Positions 1 through 10,811 of a stretch of DNA of 64,000 nucleotides are shown here, one piece after another. Location: the NCBI GenBank assembly GCA_004431415.1, contig QPMI01000657.1, positions 206,281-270,280 of the forward strand. Reading direction: 5' to 3'. Within the stretch, counting starts at the first letter, position 1. Every line of letters begins with the position of its first letter. Origin of the DNA: Cyanophora paradoxa. Its lineage: Eukaryota; Glaucocystophyceae; Cyanophorales; Cyanophoraceae. The translations under genes were made by a program, and so were the position numbers. The notes under the pieces were generated by a model. That model was not told the origin of the DNA. It was given only the letters and a program-made list of their open reading frames with translations, and searched no databases.

Positions 1-26
1 ACGTTGAGGCTCTGCGCCCGGCGCTG

Positions 27-1880
27 ATGTGGGACGCGGTCCAGAACAAGGGCGCCGCGCCCTCGGCCCGGCGCAGCCTGACTGCGACGGCGGCTGTCGA
101 TAAGGAGGCCGAAAGCCTTCTGGTTCGCACGCCGTACCAGCCGATCTACGAAGGAGCGGTCCGCGCGACGTGGGCGGGCGTGCGGTTCCAGCCGCCCTCA
201 ACCATCGTCGGCGGGCTCGCGGACGACCCCGCCGAGGCGGCGCCATCCGCCACCCGTCGGCGCCCGCGCCGGCGCAGGCCGCTGCGCAGACCGCCGCGCC
301 GCCGACGGCGCCGCAGCAGGCGCGGCCCCGGCGCAACGCGGGCCAGGCCGTTGGCCGAGGCGGCCGCGGGCAGGGTCACCAGCGGGGCGGCCGGCACCGC
401 GGTCGCGACGGCCGAGGCCACCGTGACCGTGGCGGCGACCGCGGCGGTGGCCAGGCGCAACCCGCACAACCCGCTGTCGACCCGAACGACCCGTTCGGGC
501 TGGATGCGTTCCTCGCGCGGCAGCAGGGGTATGACCCCAAGACCATGCGCGTAACCGTCTCGGACGGGAAGGTGAAGGTCGAGCGGATCGCCGAGAGCGC
601 TCCGCCAGACCAAGCCCCGCCGGCTGAGACTCCCTCCCGGACCTTGATGCCGCCGCCCAGCTCGAGCCGCCAGGCCGAGGCAAGCTCGAGCCGCAGGGAC
701 GACACGGCCAGTCGCGCGTCGCAGGCCCGCCGGACCCCTGAGCGGGCCTCGTCTCAGCGCCGCTCGCGCACACCCGAGCCGCGCCGAGCCCCGTCCAGTC
801 GCCGCTCTCGCACCCCAGACAGGCGCGAGACGCGGGGCCCCTCCACGCGCCGCGAGCGCTCCCCGGAGCCCCACCGGCAATCCCGGGCGCCGCCGCCGTC
901 CCGCCGTTCGTTGGAACGCCGCGATCGCGAGGGCTCCCGACGCCCTTCGCCGGACCGCCGGGACCGCGAGGCCTCCCGCCGCCGCTCCCCGGACCGCCGT
1001 GATCGCTCGCCGCCGCGCCGCGACCGCAGCCCGCCGAGCCGACGGTCCACGGCTCGCGACACTCGCGACAGGCGGAGCCCTCGCCGAGGCTCGCGGGAAC
1101 GCCGCCGGAGCCGAACACCGTCCCGCTCTAGCTCCCGCTCGCGCTCGCGCGATCGGAGCCCGAGCCGGAGCCCCGCCATGACGATAAGCGGCGCAAAAGC
1201 TCGAAGAAGGGCTCGCGCGACCGCGCCTCGCCGCGAGACCGCCGCAGCCCTCGCAGCAGCCAGTCCTCTCGCCGCCCGCCGGACCCGCCGCGCGGCGCCG
1301 TAGACGCTGCGTACAAGCGGCACGAGAACGACGCCCGCCTGCGAGGCTGCCCGCCCACATTGCGCGAGCTCTTCGACATGGTCTGGAAGGCGCAGTACGC
1401 TGAGATGCCAGACTCGCTCTCGGCGTCCGCGCGAGCTGAGCAGGCCACCGCGCTGGTCCTGATCAAGCTCCAGAACCAGATGGACGCTCAGTCCGCGTCG
1501 TCCTCGGCCCGCGCCGCCGCGCCACCATCGGGTGGGCAGCCGCCGACGGGCGGACGCAACGAGCGCCAGCAGCCCTTTCTAGAGGGGCCTGAGGGGCAGA
1601 GCGAGGCCGGTCCGCAGTCGGCGGCGCCGTCCAAGCCTGCGGAGGGTCGCGCCTCCATCTCTCAGGCCCAGGAGCGGTCATCGCGTGCGAGCCAGGCCGA
1701 GCCGCCGCGCGCAGACCAGTCGACGCCGGAGCAGCCGCGCGCCTCAGTGGCCGCGCCGCGCGCCTCCGCCGCCACGACTTTCAACCCCCAGGCTGACGTC
1801 CCAGCAGGGGGCCTCCTGCAGTTTGTGCGCGAGTGCTCGAGCTGCCGCGACGTGAAGATCCGGGCCAAGGGGTCACGGAA
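27..1880 (+). pseudogene. gag-like region with RGG box and RS-rich domain
   Basis: Three successive open frames (27 to about 240, about 240 to 1178, about 1178 to 1880) join into one plausible gag polypeptide. An Arg-Gly-rich stretch (about 350-460) looks like an RGG RNA-binding box. It is followed by a long Arg-Ser/Asp-Arg-Ser-Pro repeat region (about 690-1270) resembling the RS domains of splicing proteins. Next come a more ordinary helical stretch (about 1360-1490) and a Pro/Ala/Gln-rich linker. I see no CCHC zinc knuckle, so the RGG/RS region may do the nucleic-acid binding. That is inference. The frame breaks make an intact product unlikely. Confidence 0.6.
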
Positions 1881-3638
1881 TTGGGGCTTTGGCTTCAAAC
1901 AGTCGAGCGCCAGATCCGCACCGCCGCTAGCCACGCCGAGACGCGCGCCAAGCCCGGCGGCGCTCAGAAGGTCTCAGACGAAGCCTTCGCCCAGGCAAAG
2001 CAGGCCGCTCGGCGGGCCCTGGAAGACGTCTGCCGCGCCCTCCGGGCCGGCATCGATATGCAGATCAGCCTCTCCGCTGGGGAGACGGGCATGATGATCT
2101 CGCTCCTCCCAGACGGGCCCCGTGCCGATCTCGAGGCTCTGCGGGCCACGCTCGATCGCACCAAAGACTGGCGAGCCTTGCTTGAGCGCGAGCGCCAGCA
2201 CGAGGCTCGCGTGGCAATGCAGGCCGCGGCAAAAGCCAACCCAAAGCCCTTCTTCGCGGTATACACCGTCGCAGAAGCGTCGTCACCCCGCGGGCACGAG
2301 GCCCGCGCGCCCTGTGACCTTCCCGCCCACTTGCATACGCCGGCGTCGGTCCGGGCCGCTGTGCCGGTGCCGGCGGACGAGAAGTACATCTCGATCCGCC
2401 GCGTCCAGACGGTCGTCCACGAGCCGCCCGCTCAAACAGTCGCGCCGCCGGCGCCAGCCGCGCCGCCCGCCCCGGCCCCACCAAAGAGCCGCGAGCCTGC
2501 GCCGGCCTGGGCCCGCCGCCTGCTGCACAAGCTCGGGCCGCGCTCGACCGTGCTGGTCTTCAACTGGCTGTCGAACCCCGCGCAAATGCTGCAGGTCGAT
2601 CCAAAGACCCTGGAGCCCGCCTTACGCGCGGTGCATCAGGCGATCATGGACCGCTACGGCATCTCGATGCGCAAAACGGGCTACAAGGCCCCGCCACGGC
2701 CGACTCGCGCGTGGTTCTCGGGTTCAGCGCCGACAGCGGCGTTCGCCCCGCAGAACGCGCTCGAGGCCGCCGCGATCATTTACCCCGAGGGCCTGACCTC
2801 CGACGAGGAAGCTCTCATGCCCGCGGGCCACGCCCTGGGCTCCAAAAACCGCCCGTCCCTCGCCGTGCCCCGCCCGGCAGAGGAGACGCCGCTGGGAACG
2901 CGCGCCGGCTATGACCCGCCCAGCGACGAGTTGCTCTACGCCAACCGCCACGGCCCGGGCCCGCGCAAGCGGACCAAGCCCTCGCCGTTGGCCGACCAGG
3001 CAGAGCAGCGCCGAGTCGCCGAGCGAGCCGCGGCTCGCCAGTCCCGGCCCCCATCCCCAACCGCAAGCGCAACGGACCTGTCGGGTCCACCCGCGCCGCC
3101 GGAACCAGAATTCCACGTCCGCCGCGCCCGACCTAGCTTCCCGCGCGACCGGGCCCTGGAATTCTTCCGGCCAAAGACACTGCACATTCACGGCAGCATT
3201 GCTATGCGCCTGCCGAACGGCCGCTCCGGCGCTGAACGGCCCGCTCGCATTGTTGTCGACACGGGCGCCCAGGGAACTGTAGTTCCCCAGGAAGTCCTCG
3301 ACCGCCTGCCGCCCGACGAAGTCAATTACGTCGAGGGCCACACGATAGTCCGCGGTTTCATGGACCGGGACAAAATTCGTTGTCGCCGCGCCGACGTAGT
3401 CTTCGTTCTGGGCTCGCTCCGCTTCTGCCGCCGCGTCTTCGTCGTCCCGCGCGGCGCCATGGGCGTTGAGCCGGACATTCTGCTCGGCCTGGACGCGATC
3501 CAGGCCGTCCACGGCCAGATCGACACGACGCTGTCCGGGTGGTGCCTCCGGGCCCGTGACCACCTGCACCGCGAAGTCGTCGTCCCTTTTCGGCTCCGGA
3601 CCAGCTTGGGATCCTGGTCCGAGTCCTGGGACCAGTAA
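1833..3638 (+). CDS. gag C-terminal part and retropepsin-type aspartic protease
   Basis: This is a continuous 601-codon frame. Its first third is helical (about residues 10-130) and looks like capsid-type gag sequence. A Pro/Ala-rich linker follows. Near residue 476 there is a hydrophobic stretch ending in DTGAQ, the catalytic motif of retroviral-type aspartic proteases, followed about 70 residues later by a LGLD motif matching the family's second conserved block. The first codons overlap the preceding gag frame. The frame ends at 3638, but a sensible continuation runs in another frame from about 3615, so a frameshift (mutational or programmed) lies at this junction. The protease would cut the gag-pol polyprotein. 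Confidence 0.75.
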   Translation: MLELPRREDPGQGVTELGLWLQTVERQIRTAASHAETRAKPGGAQKVSDEAFAQAKQAARRALEDVCRALRAGIDMQISLSAGETGMMISLLPDGPRADLEALRATLDRTKDWRALLERERQHEARVAMQAAAKANPKPFFAVYTVAEASSPRGHEARAPCDLPAHLHTPASVRAAVPVPADEKYISIRRVQTVVHEPPAQTVAPPAPAAPPAPAPPKSREPAPAWARRLLHKLGPRSTVLVFNWLSNPAQMLQVDPKTLEPALRAVHQAIMDRYGISMRKTGYKAPPRPTRAWFSGSAPTAAFAPQNALEAAAIIYPEGLTSDEEALMPAGHALGSKNRPSLAVPRPAEETPLGTRAGYDPPSDELLYANRHGPGPRKRTKPSPLADQAEQRRVAERAAARQSRPPSPTASATDLSGPPAPPEPEFHVRRARPSFPRDRALEFFRPKTLHIHGSIAMRLPNGRSGAERPARIVVDTGAQGTVVPQEVLDRLPPDEVNYVEGHTIVRGFMDRDKIRCRRADVVFVLGSLRFCRRVFVVPRGAMGVEPDILLGLDAIQAVHGQIDTTLSGWCLRARDHLHREVVVPFRLRTSLGSWSESWDQ

Positions 3639-4520
3639 AGCTCCCCGTCGGAGAGGCCCTCGTCCCATGCACGCTCAATGGGCAGGGCCCGGCAACGCGT
3701 GAGTTGCCGCACCTCTACGTCGAGCCGTCGCCGGAGTCCCCGCAAGCCTTGGGCGTACTCTGCCCTTACCAGCTGCATAATCACCCGGGAGACAAAATGT
3801 TTCACGTGCGGTTGTGCAATCCTGGCCGGCAGCCGGTAACCCTGCCGCTAGGATCGGTAGTAGCGGTCGCTTCGGCGGTCGCCCTACCGCCTGGTGATTT
3901 TGAGTACGAACCTGAGCAAATGCCTTGTAGTGCGAGTGCATTGACAGACCTCTTGATTCGCCGGCTGCGAATCGTGCCTGCCAAACGCCGCACTGGACTC
4001 CGCCACTTTAATAGAAAAGCACGCATGCTTGGCGCGGCATATGAGCCCGCCAAAGACGTTGAGAAAATAATCTCCACCCTACGTTCTGTCGTAGATGAGG
4101 CGGAAAAGCAGCGCGCTCTGTCTAGCGCAGCGCCTGCTGAGCCCGCCGACCCACCCGCGCACCGCCCTACGACGTCGACGATATAGTCGTCACGTTTGGC
4201 GAGCTGCCCTTCGACACAGCCGACCGGCCGTTGCAGGACCTTGATGCTATGAGCATCATTAGCCTCGACGACGATGCTATGAGCACGTCGTCACGAAGCG
4301 CGTCCCCAACGCCGGCCCCGATCACAGGCCCCTCGGTCGACGAGTTCGTCGCCGCAGTCGAGGCAGTGTCCGTCCCCAGAGACGCCACCCTGCGCTCGAC
4401 CTTCCCCGGTCTCTCCGAAAAAGCGGAGCGCGACTTGCTCGATGCAGTCCGCGCCATGCGCGGCGACGTTACGGTCCGCAAGGCCGCACCGGTCGCCGAC
4501 GCCGAGGCCCACCCCAGAGT
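3615..4520 (+). pseudogene. pol linker between protease and reverse transcriptase
   Basis: Open frames at about 3615-4186 and about 4190-4550 carry the polyprotein from the protease towards the RT. The first part keeps a folded-protein look (a stretch with HLYVEPS and a run of hydrophobic residues near 3830-3900), as in the region after retropepsin in other Ty3/Gypsy elements. The second part is Ser/Thr/Asp-rich. I recognise no catalytic motif here. Two frame changes (near 4190 and 4520) break the continuity. Confidence 0.5.
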
Positions 4521-6300
4521 GTGGTCACAGCCTCGCTTTCGGCCCGGCCCGATGCCCCACCCCCTACGACTGCAGCACCCGACGCGAAGCCCGCTGAGGC
4601 ACCGCGGCCGGTGCCTAATGCAGAGGAGGAGTGGCAAGAGCTGCTGAAGAAGATTCCTGAGCTCGGCTCTCACCCGTCAATCACGACGGCGCAGAAAGCC
4701 GAACTTCACGCGCTCCTGCGGCGCTACAAGGATGTCTTCGCAGACAAGGTCGAGGCCAAAGAGGGCACCAGCAACCTGCTCTATTACGAGCACGTGATCA
4801 AACTCACGACTCGCCTTCCGGTGTTCACGCCTCCGCGGCGTATGAACCCGCACGCCGAGGAACACGCCCGCAAGGAAATTCAGAAACTCCTTGAGCTTGG
4901 GCTGATCGAGCCCTCCCAAGCGGCATATGGCTCGCCGGTAGTGCTGGCCCCAAAAAGGACGGCACTTGGCGTTTCTGTGTCGACTATCGGAGGCTGAATC
5001 AGATCACCGAGCGGGACGTGTTTCCCCTACCCCGCATAGACGACCAGCTCGAGCGCCTCCGCGGCTCGATGGTCTTCTCGACTGCTGACGCGACTGCCGG
5101 CTTCTGGCAGCTGCCTCTGCACCCCGGCTCCCGAGCCTACACTGCATTTGTGGTCCCCTGGGGTCACTTTCAGTGGAAGGTTACGCCGTTTGGGGTCACG
5201 AACGGGCCCGCGGCATTCTCCGCGCGATCACTGCGATCCTGGGCCCCTTGCTGACCACCTGCGTCGTCGCGTACATCGACGATATCACGGTCTTCTCACC
5301 GTCCATCGATCAGCACCTTCTAGACTTGAAGGCGCTCTTCGAGACGATCTCTAAGGCGAACCTGCGCCTGAAGCCGTCGAAGTGCCGCTTCTGCGTGCCT
5401 GAAATCGACCTTCTCGGCCACCGCATCTCCGCCGAAGGGATCCGCCAGGACCCTGCGAAGACCAAGGTGATCACGGACTGGCAGACGCCGAAGAACGCGG
5501 ACGAGCTCCGCTCGTTCCTCGGCCTCGCCGGCTACTACCGCCGCTTTGTCGAGAACTTCTCCAAAGTGGTGCACGCCATGCAGCGCCTTCTATTGAAGGA
5601 CGCCGTCTGGAGTTGGCCAGAGGACGGCCCCGCCGACCGCGCCTTTAAGGAGCTGAAAGAACTCCTGGGCCGCGATATTATATTGCGGTTCCCGGACTTC
5701 TCGAAGCCCTTCATTCTCCAGACGGACGCCAGCACCTACGCTATCGGCGCAATTCTGAGCCAGGCCGACGACAAAGGCGTCGAGCGGCCGCTCGCGTTCA
5801 TCAGCCGCACGCTGCTGCCGGCCGAGATGAACTACTCCGCTACGGAGCTGGAGTGCCTCGCAGTAGTCTGGGCCATTAAGTATTGGCGCCACTATCTGCT
5901 GGGCGGCCCCCAGTTCCTGGTGCGGACCGACCACCACGCCCTCCAGTGGCTGAAGACGCTGGACCCGACGACGGGCCGCCTCGGTCGCTGGTCCCTGCTC
6001 TTGCAGGCCTACGACTTTGAGATCGTCTACCGCCCTGGCAAGCAGAACGGGGGTCCCGACGCGTGCTCGCGTCTCCCTAAGGACCACCCCGTCTGGCAGC
6101 CAGGCGGTGCAGACGGTTCCTCGTCCAAGCCCGCGGCCTACAAGGGCGCCGAAGGCTTCGGCATCCCGCAACATGCTGTAGGGGCTGAGCCTGAGGATCC
6201 CGACGTCCCGCTGGGCATCTTTAGGATGCAGCTGGGCCCGACCGAGCGGGCCCTGCGCCAGCTCGCCAACTCCGCCGGCTTCCGCGCGGAAGCCCCAGCC
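4521..6300 (+). pseudogene. reverse transcriptase and RNase H domains (frameshifted)
   Basis: RT fingers sequence (an HVIKL...PPRRMNP stretch, then IEPSQAAYGSPVV) is in the 4521 frame. It breaks at an A-rich run near 4955, continues as a clear RT palm motif around FCVDYRRLNQ (about 4972-5000) in the 5018 frame, and shifts again near 5215. The next frame has the YIDD catalytic motif (about 5272-5283), the thumb, and FLGLAGYYRRF. RNase H follows, with an LQTDAST motif near 5719 and a TELECLAVVWA block near 5843, ending at the PGKQN motif near 6040. This is the enzyme that copies element RNA into DNA. The two internal shifts mean this copy probably makes no full enzyme. Confidence 0.9.
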
Positions 6301-7403
6301 GAGGGTGGCCGAGCCGCTAGACGCCGAGCGCCCCGGGCGGCGCCTGCGAGCGCCCCTCTTCCCCGCCGGGCCGCTCCTCTTATGCAGAGGAGGAGTCGCG
6401 GCCCCCTGTGCCAGCCAGTGCTCCTGAGGCCGAGCCCGACGCCGGCGCCCCTGAAGCGCCCGCGCCCGAGCCTGAGGGTGAGGCTGGCGGTGCTGCGGAA
6501 ACCGATTCCGACGCCGAGCCCCCGCCGCCAGAGCGCGCGCCGCGACGCCTGCCCCGCGAGCTCGCCAAGCTTGCTGCGTCGGCTGGGTTCGCTGAGGCCA
6601 AGGCCTCCGCCTCGGCTACTGACGCCGCCACGCGCAAGCGAGCGCGGGCCGCCCCAGAGCGCTTCGCGCCTCCCGCGCCAGAGTCGGTCTCGCCGCCCCC
6701 GAAACGACGAGAGCCGGGCCCGGCGCCCGCTGTCGAGGAGCGCGAGGCTCCCTCGGACGCGGAGATGCCCGACGCCCCTGAGGGCGACCTGGGCGCCCCG
6801 GCCGCGCTGCTAGAGGACGCTCACGCAGAGGCCGAGGCCTCGGGCGAGATCGATGACGAGTCGCTGCCGGAAGGGCCTGTCCCCTCCGACGCCTGCGACG
6901 CTGACGGCTTCCCCTCGCTCTTGCGGAGCGAGTCCCGAAGCGCTCGGAAACCGGGCCCCGTCGGTGGGGCGCCAAGGGATTTGCCGAGCCGCGGCCCCTG
7001 CATCCCGACGCGCTCTTCCCTCGCGGCCCGCCTTGAGGCGGCAGCCTCGAGATGAGTACAACACGCGCCACTGGCGCTCCCCGGTCGACCCCTCGGATCG
7101 GCCGGTGCCGATTCATATTGAGTGGGAGCCGGAGGACCCTGAGGGCGAGCCGCCTCCCGGGCCTCCGCGCCGACGCTCGCTCTCCCCGGAGACTGCTCGC
7201 CACCAGATCCGCGTTCGGCCGGTCCCCCGGACCCCAAGCCAGCGCCGCGGGCTCGAGGTCGCCCCTCTGCCCGCGGGCAGGCTTCCGACGACGCCGCCCC
7301 GCTCGAGCCTGAGACGGTCGCCGCCGAGGCCGCTGCCCCGCAGCGGTGGGTAGAACTCGACCCTAGAGGCCGGGACGTTCGCCCGCCGTGCAAGCCGGTC
7401 TTC
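6301..7403 (+). pseudogene. Pro/Ala/Glu-rich spacer between RNase H and integrase
   Basis: About 1.1 kb of low-complexity coding sequence, rich in Pro, Ala, Glu and Ser, spread over frames at 6408-7055 and 6853-7353. It separates RNase H from the integrase zinc domain, where most Ty3/Gypsy elements have a short tether. Towards the end the composition becomes normal (around 7350-7500) and leads into the integrase frame. No enzymatic motif was seen. The low complexity and frame changes make the exact path uncertain. Confidence 0.5.
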
Positions 7404-9263
7404 GTGGATACCGTCCTCGACGCGTGGGCCTGCGGACCCTCGCCAGCCGTCGATGGGGCGCTCCCCGACGCGCTGCGCCGTATGTTCCCGCCCGAGAAGC
7501 GCAAGCGTCTGCTCGCCGCTCAGAAGGAGGATTCCTTCTGCAAGAAGCTTCTCGCCTTCCACGCAGAGGGCGAGAATCCAACTGTCTGTACCCGCGGCTC
7601 GAGGCGCGACGCAGATCCCTGCTCGCCCAGCTGCGCTCACTGCCTGCGGGCCAAGGAGCGCTTTGCACGCCTGGCCGGCGAGTTCAGCCTGGCCGACGAC
7701 GGCGTCATCGAGCGCAACCCCTTGGTCCCTGCCGGCCGGTTCCTACCCGTCTTGCCGGACGCTTGGATCGACAGGGTGCTCTACGCCTATCACGAGGGCT
7801 GGGCCCATCGAGGCGCGCCCGTGATAGCCCGTCGGATCGCCCTGCGGTTCTGGTGGCCTGGCATGTACGCCTCCATCGCTCGCTTTGTGCGGTCGTGCCC
7901 GCACTGTCAGTTCGCGAAGGCCGCGAAGCCCCGCCGTACCGCCATTCAGGTGATACAGCCTTCGGGCAAGGGAGACCTGTGGCAGGTGGATATCTTCCAC
8001 TTGGATATGCACGAAGACGGTTCGCGATACATCATCGCGTACGTCGACGCATACACCAAGTTCTGCTATATCTACCCGCTCTCCCGTATCTCCGGCGAGG
8101 CCTTGCTCGCCACCGCGATCGACTTCTATACGCACGAGGGCGTGCCCGCGCGCATCCTGACGGACCGCGGGTCCCAACTCGTTGGGGGCGCGTGGAACGC
8201 GTTCTTCAAGGAGAAGGGTACCCGGTTCGTGCACGCGGCCGCCTACCACCACGCCTCGAACGGCGGCGCCGAGCGCCTGGGCGGAGTCTACAAGACTCTC
8301 GCTTACGCCATGTGCCGTGAGCACAAGCGGCCGCTCTCTGACTGGCCTCTTTACAACGCCGATATCGTTCTCGCGTTGCGGACCACCGTGCACTCCGCCA
8401 CCGGGTTCTCCCCGATGGTCTTGCACCGCGGTTCTGAAGTGCACCTGCCCTGCGAAGTGCGCTTCGGAGCCGGCGTCCGCTTCGTGAACCCCGACCACAC
8501 GCACCCGGCTGATTACCTTCTCGCGATGACGCGAGCTGCCGCGAGCGCCGACGCTGCCTCGCGCGAGTACCGTCGGTTCTATCGGAACCGCATGGTTGCT
8601 CGCACCGGCAACCCGCCTCATCGTCGCCGCTTTGAGGTTGGCGACAAGGTATTGTGCTGGATGGGCGAACACAACAAAGGGCTGTACAATTCGTGGGTCG
8701 GGCCCTACACTGTGACTGGTGTTAACCCTGGCGGTTACACCTACACGGTCAAGGGGTCGGCTAAGCCCTACTCCGCCAAGGACGATGCCCGTACCCGTCC
8801 TCTGCGTGAGACTGTTGCCCACATCGACTGCATGCTTCCGTTCCGCACGCGTCTCTCCGAGTCTCAAGCCCGTCCCCGCGTTGGTCGGCCTCGGAAGACT
8901 GCTGTGAACGCCGACGAGCCGGCGATCGACCCCGCACTCGCGGACTCGCCCGCTCAAGAACAAAATCCACCTCTCGCCCCTGACGTCGACGCCGAGGGCC
9001 CGAGCGGGCTGCCGAGGGCGACGAGGTTGGGATGGATGACGCGATTTTGGTCGACGACCTGTGAGAAGCTCGTCCCATTGCTGTTCCCTTTGCGATCGCT
9101 GTGCTTGCGCCGTGGGGCAGATTTCTTTGCCCGCTTTGCCTCAGCCCTGGCTTCCGAGGTGGGACGTGGGTTGGCTGGTGGCCAATCACGGGGCGCCATC
9201 TGGGCCTTTCGTTCCATTTTCTGGGATCTGGGCCCGTCGCTCGTGGAGAGTGGCTGGGTGTAG
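7404..9263 (+). CDS. retroviral-type integrase
   Basis: This 619-codon frame contains the HHCC zinc domain (His130, His135, Cys165, Cys168) and the DDE catalytic core: Asp186 in WQVDIFHLD, Asp244 in LTDRGSQL and Glu280 in NGGAERLGG. The last two are separated by 35 residues, the canonical D-35-E spacing. After the core there is a GPY/F-like module (FEVGDKVLCW...WVGPYTV, about residues 410-440). I see no clear chromodomain. The frame opens upstream of 7404 (about 7350), so the start given is only the first Met. It is the best preserved part of the element. Confidence 0.9.
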   Translation: MDTVLDAWACGPSPAVDGALPDALRRMFPPEKRKRLLAAQKEDSFCKKLLAFHAEGENPTVCTRGSRRDADPCSPSCAHCLRAKERFARLAGEFSLADDGVIERNPLVPAGRFLPVLPDAWIDRVLYAYHEGWAHRGAPVIARRIALRFWWPGMYASIARFVRSCPHCQFAKAAKPRRTAIQVIQPSGKGDLWQVDIFHLDMHEDGSRYIIAYVDAYTKFCYIYPLSRISGEALLATAIDFYTHEGVPARILTDRGSQLVGGAWNAFFKEKGTRFVHAAAYHHASNGGAERLGGVYKTLAYAMCREHKRPLSDWPLYNADIVLALRTTVHSATGFSPMVLHRGSEVHLPCEVRFGAGVRFVNPDHTHPADYLLAMTRAAASADAASREYRRFYRNRMVARTGNPPHRRRFEVGDKVLCWMGEHNKGLYNSWVGPYTVTGVNPGGYTYTVKGSAKPYSAKDDARTRPLRETVAHIDCMLPFRTRLSESQARPRVGRPRKTAVNADEPAIDPALADSPAQEQNPPLAPDVDAEGPSGLPRATRLGWMTRFWSTTCEKLVPLLFPLRSLCLRRGADFFARFASALASEVGRGLAGGQSRGAIWAFRSIFWDLGPSLVESGWV

Positions 9264-10010
9264 GCCTCCCGGGTGCCTGCGGGTCCGTGAGGGGCTCGAG
9301 GTTGCTGGCTGGGGGTGCACTCAGTCGTGCCCTATCCTTTCGTTGGGCCTGATGGGCGGCCCGGATACCTCCTCGCTGGTTTCTTCCCGAGGCGGTGAAA
9401 CTTCCCATCCGTGCCACTCTCCTTCGGCTCTCGCCGTTGGAGCGAGTTTGGGCCAGCTTTTGGGGGGTTTCGAGTTCTATGCTTTTCCATCTTTCGAGCT
9501 TGGCCTGGGGTTGCCTAGGTACATGCACTATGCTGGTATCGGCTCCTATTTCGGTCGCGAGCTATGCTACCTGGCATATCTGGTTGCTGACGACGGACAT
9601 TCTGCTTCGAGAGGAGTTCACTCGCCGCCGCCCTGTCGCTGCCGTGGTTGGTGCACACCCCGGCGGTGGGGTGGACGCCCCGTCGAGCATGCAGACTCGA
9701 CGTTCGGCTTGGCGCGGTCCGGTGCGAGGACGCACCGTATGCAGAGTGAGGAGTTGTCGCGTGCCGCGATTCCCTCGGATTAGGCTAGCCGGCAGTCTAT
9801 GCGTAGCCGCTAGCCCTAGTCTAGTGCTATCGAGCAGCTAGCTCTAGCACTCTCTGTATTCTGACTTAGCGCCGGGCGCGACTCCGTTTGGGGGTACGCG
9901 ATCCCTGGACGGGTACACTTGTGAATAGACCACTTGTGCTCCCAGCTACAGCCCCAGCCCGTGCGTGACCGCACGGACGCTGCACCGGGTGGGAATCCTC
10001 TCATCCGACA
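9264..10010 (+). repeat. presumed 3' untranslated region / 3' LTR of the retrotransposon
   Basis: Non-coding sequence directly after the integrase stop. Its composition changes from GC-rich coding DNA to mixed sequence with CTAG-rich runs near 9780-9850. A terminal repeat is expected here from the element type, but the partner LTR is outside the window, so its borders cannot be fixed. No convincing polypurine tract was pinned down. Confidence 0.35.
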
Positions 10011-10109
10011 GGAATTACATCACGAAGAAGCGGAGGACAAAATTAAGTAAGATGAATAACAGGAAGCAGACTAGTAAGAGGAACAACAAGACAACGTGGA
10101 CGCTTAACC

Positions 10110-10811
10110 GCACCCCCTTCCCCCGCGCAGCTGGCGGAGCTGAACAAGCGGCCGATCCTCCCCCTCCTCCCCTCCGACATCCCCGTGCGTCCCTCCCGTC
10201 CCACGCACCCCTCCCCGGCTCTAAAATGCCGTACCCCCAGGCCCCAGAGGGCGCGCCGCCCGACGCGGAGCCCTTCGCGTAAGTCACGGCCGGCAACGTC
10301 GCCCTCCTCGCCGTGCGCCCGTTTCGATATCGGATGAACCTGTACCCCCCTCTGAATTGAAGGTCGAGTGTACCCCAGAACCTCGACCGGCTCGTCGACT
10401 CCGTCCCGGGCCTCGCCCCCACCCCCGCCGCCCCCGCCCCGCCCCCGCCGCCCCAGCCGCCGTCGCCCCGGCCCCCGCCGAGCAGCCAGCGCCAGGTGCT
10501 GCTCCGGAGCCGCCTCGAGCTCCGGGTGCGGGCGCGGCGGCTGCGGCCACTGAGGCGCGGGAGCTGGAGGAGCGGCGGCGCCGAGTCGCGGAGGCGCGCG
10601 CCCCCCGCTTGCCCAGGTCTCTCGCGATCGCTCTGACTCGACCCCGCCCAGCTGGAGGCCCGGGTCAAGGAGGCCGAGGCCGAGGCGGCGGGGAAGATGG
10701 TGCCCCGCCCCGCCGGCCCCCGCGCCAGCCGCGGGCCCGGGCCCCGGCGCGCCCTCCGCGAGCCCCGCGCGCGCGGCCACTCCGGCCTCGAAGGCCTGCG
10801 TCGTCATGTAG
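10110..10811 (+). pseudogene. possible exon remnants of a host gene, Pro/Ala-rich with coiled coil and CVVM C-terminus
   Basis: Several pieces look like exons: about 10,131-10,184 (LAELNKRPILPLLPSDIP) after a pyrimidine-rich CGCAG acceptor, about 10,230-10,278 before a GTAAGT donor, and about 10,378 onward after a CCCAG acceptor (NLDRLVDSVPG, then Pro/Ala-rich). A Glu/Arg-rich coiled-coil stretch follows (about 10,550-10,690). One frame ends in Cys-Val-Val-Met-stop at 10,797-10,811, which has the form of a CaaX prenylation box. The phases do not all agree and no start was found, so this may be a fragment cut by the retrotransposon. Function unknown. Confidence 0.3.

Larger units (their letters stand above)
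1..10010 (+). mobile_element. Ty3/Gypsy LTR retrotransposon, 5'-truncated by the window and degenerate
   Basis: The coding order is gag-like region, aspartic protease, reverse transcriptase, RNase H, then integrase, which is the Ty3/Gypsy order. The first base already lies inside gag, so the 5' LTR is outside the window. The reading frame changes many times (near 240, 1178, 1875, 3615, 4190, 4520, 4955, 5215 and 6300, and again before 7404), so this copy is probably dead, or carries many single-base sequence errors. A 3' LTR cannot be proved without its partner. The right limit near 10,010 is a guess from the change in sequence character and a CA end there. GC content is very high, like the flanking host DNA. 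Confidence 0.9.

Noticed and set aside
146-1466. Long minus-strand frames in the gag region
   Set aside because: Typical shadows in very GC-rich DNA. The plus strand carries the retrotransposon domains in the right order.
9264-10010. Defined 3' LTR with exact TG...CA borders
   Set aside because: No second LTR is in the window, so borders cannot be verified. Reported only as presumed.
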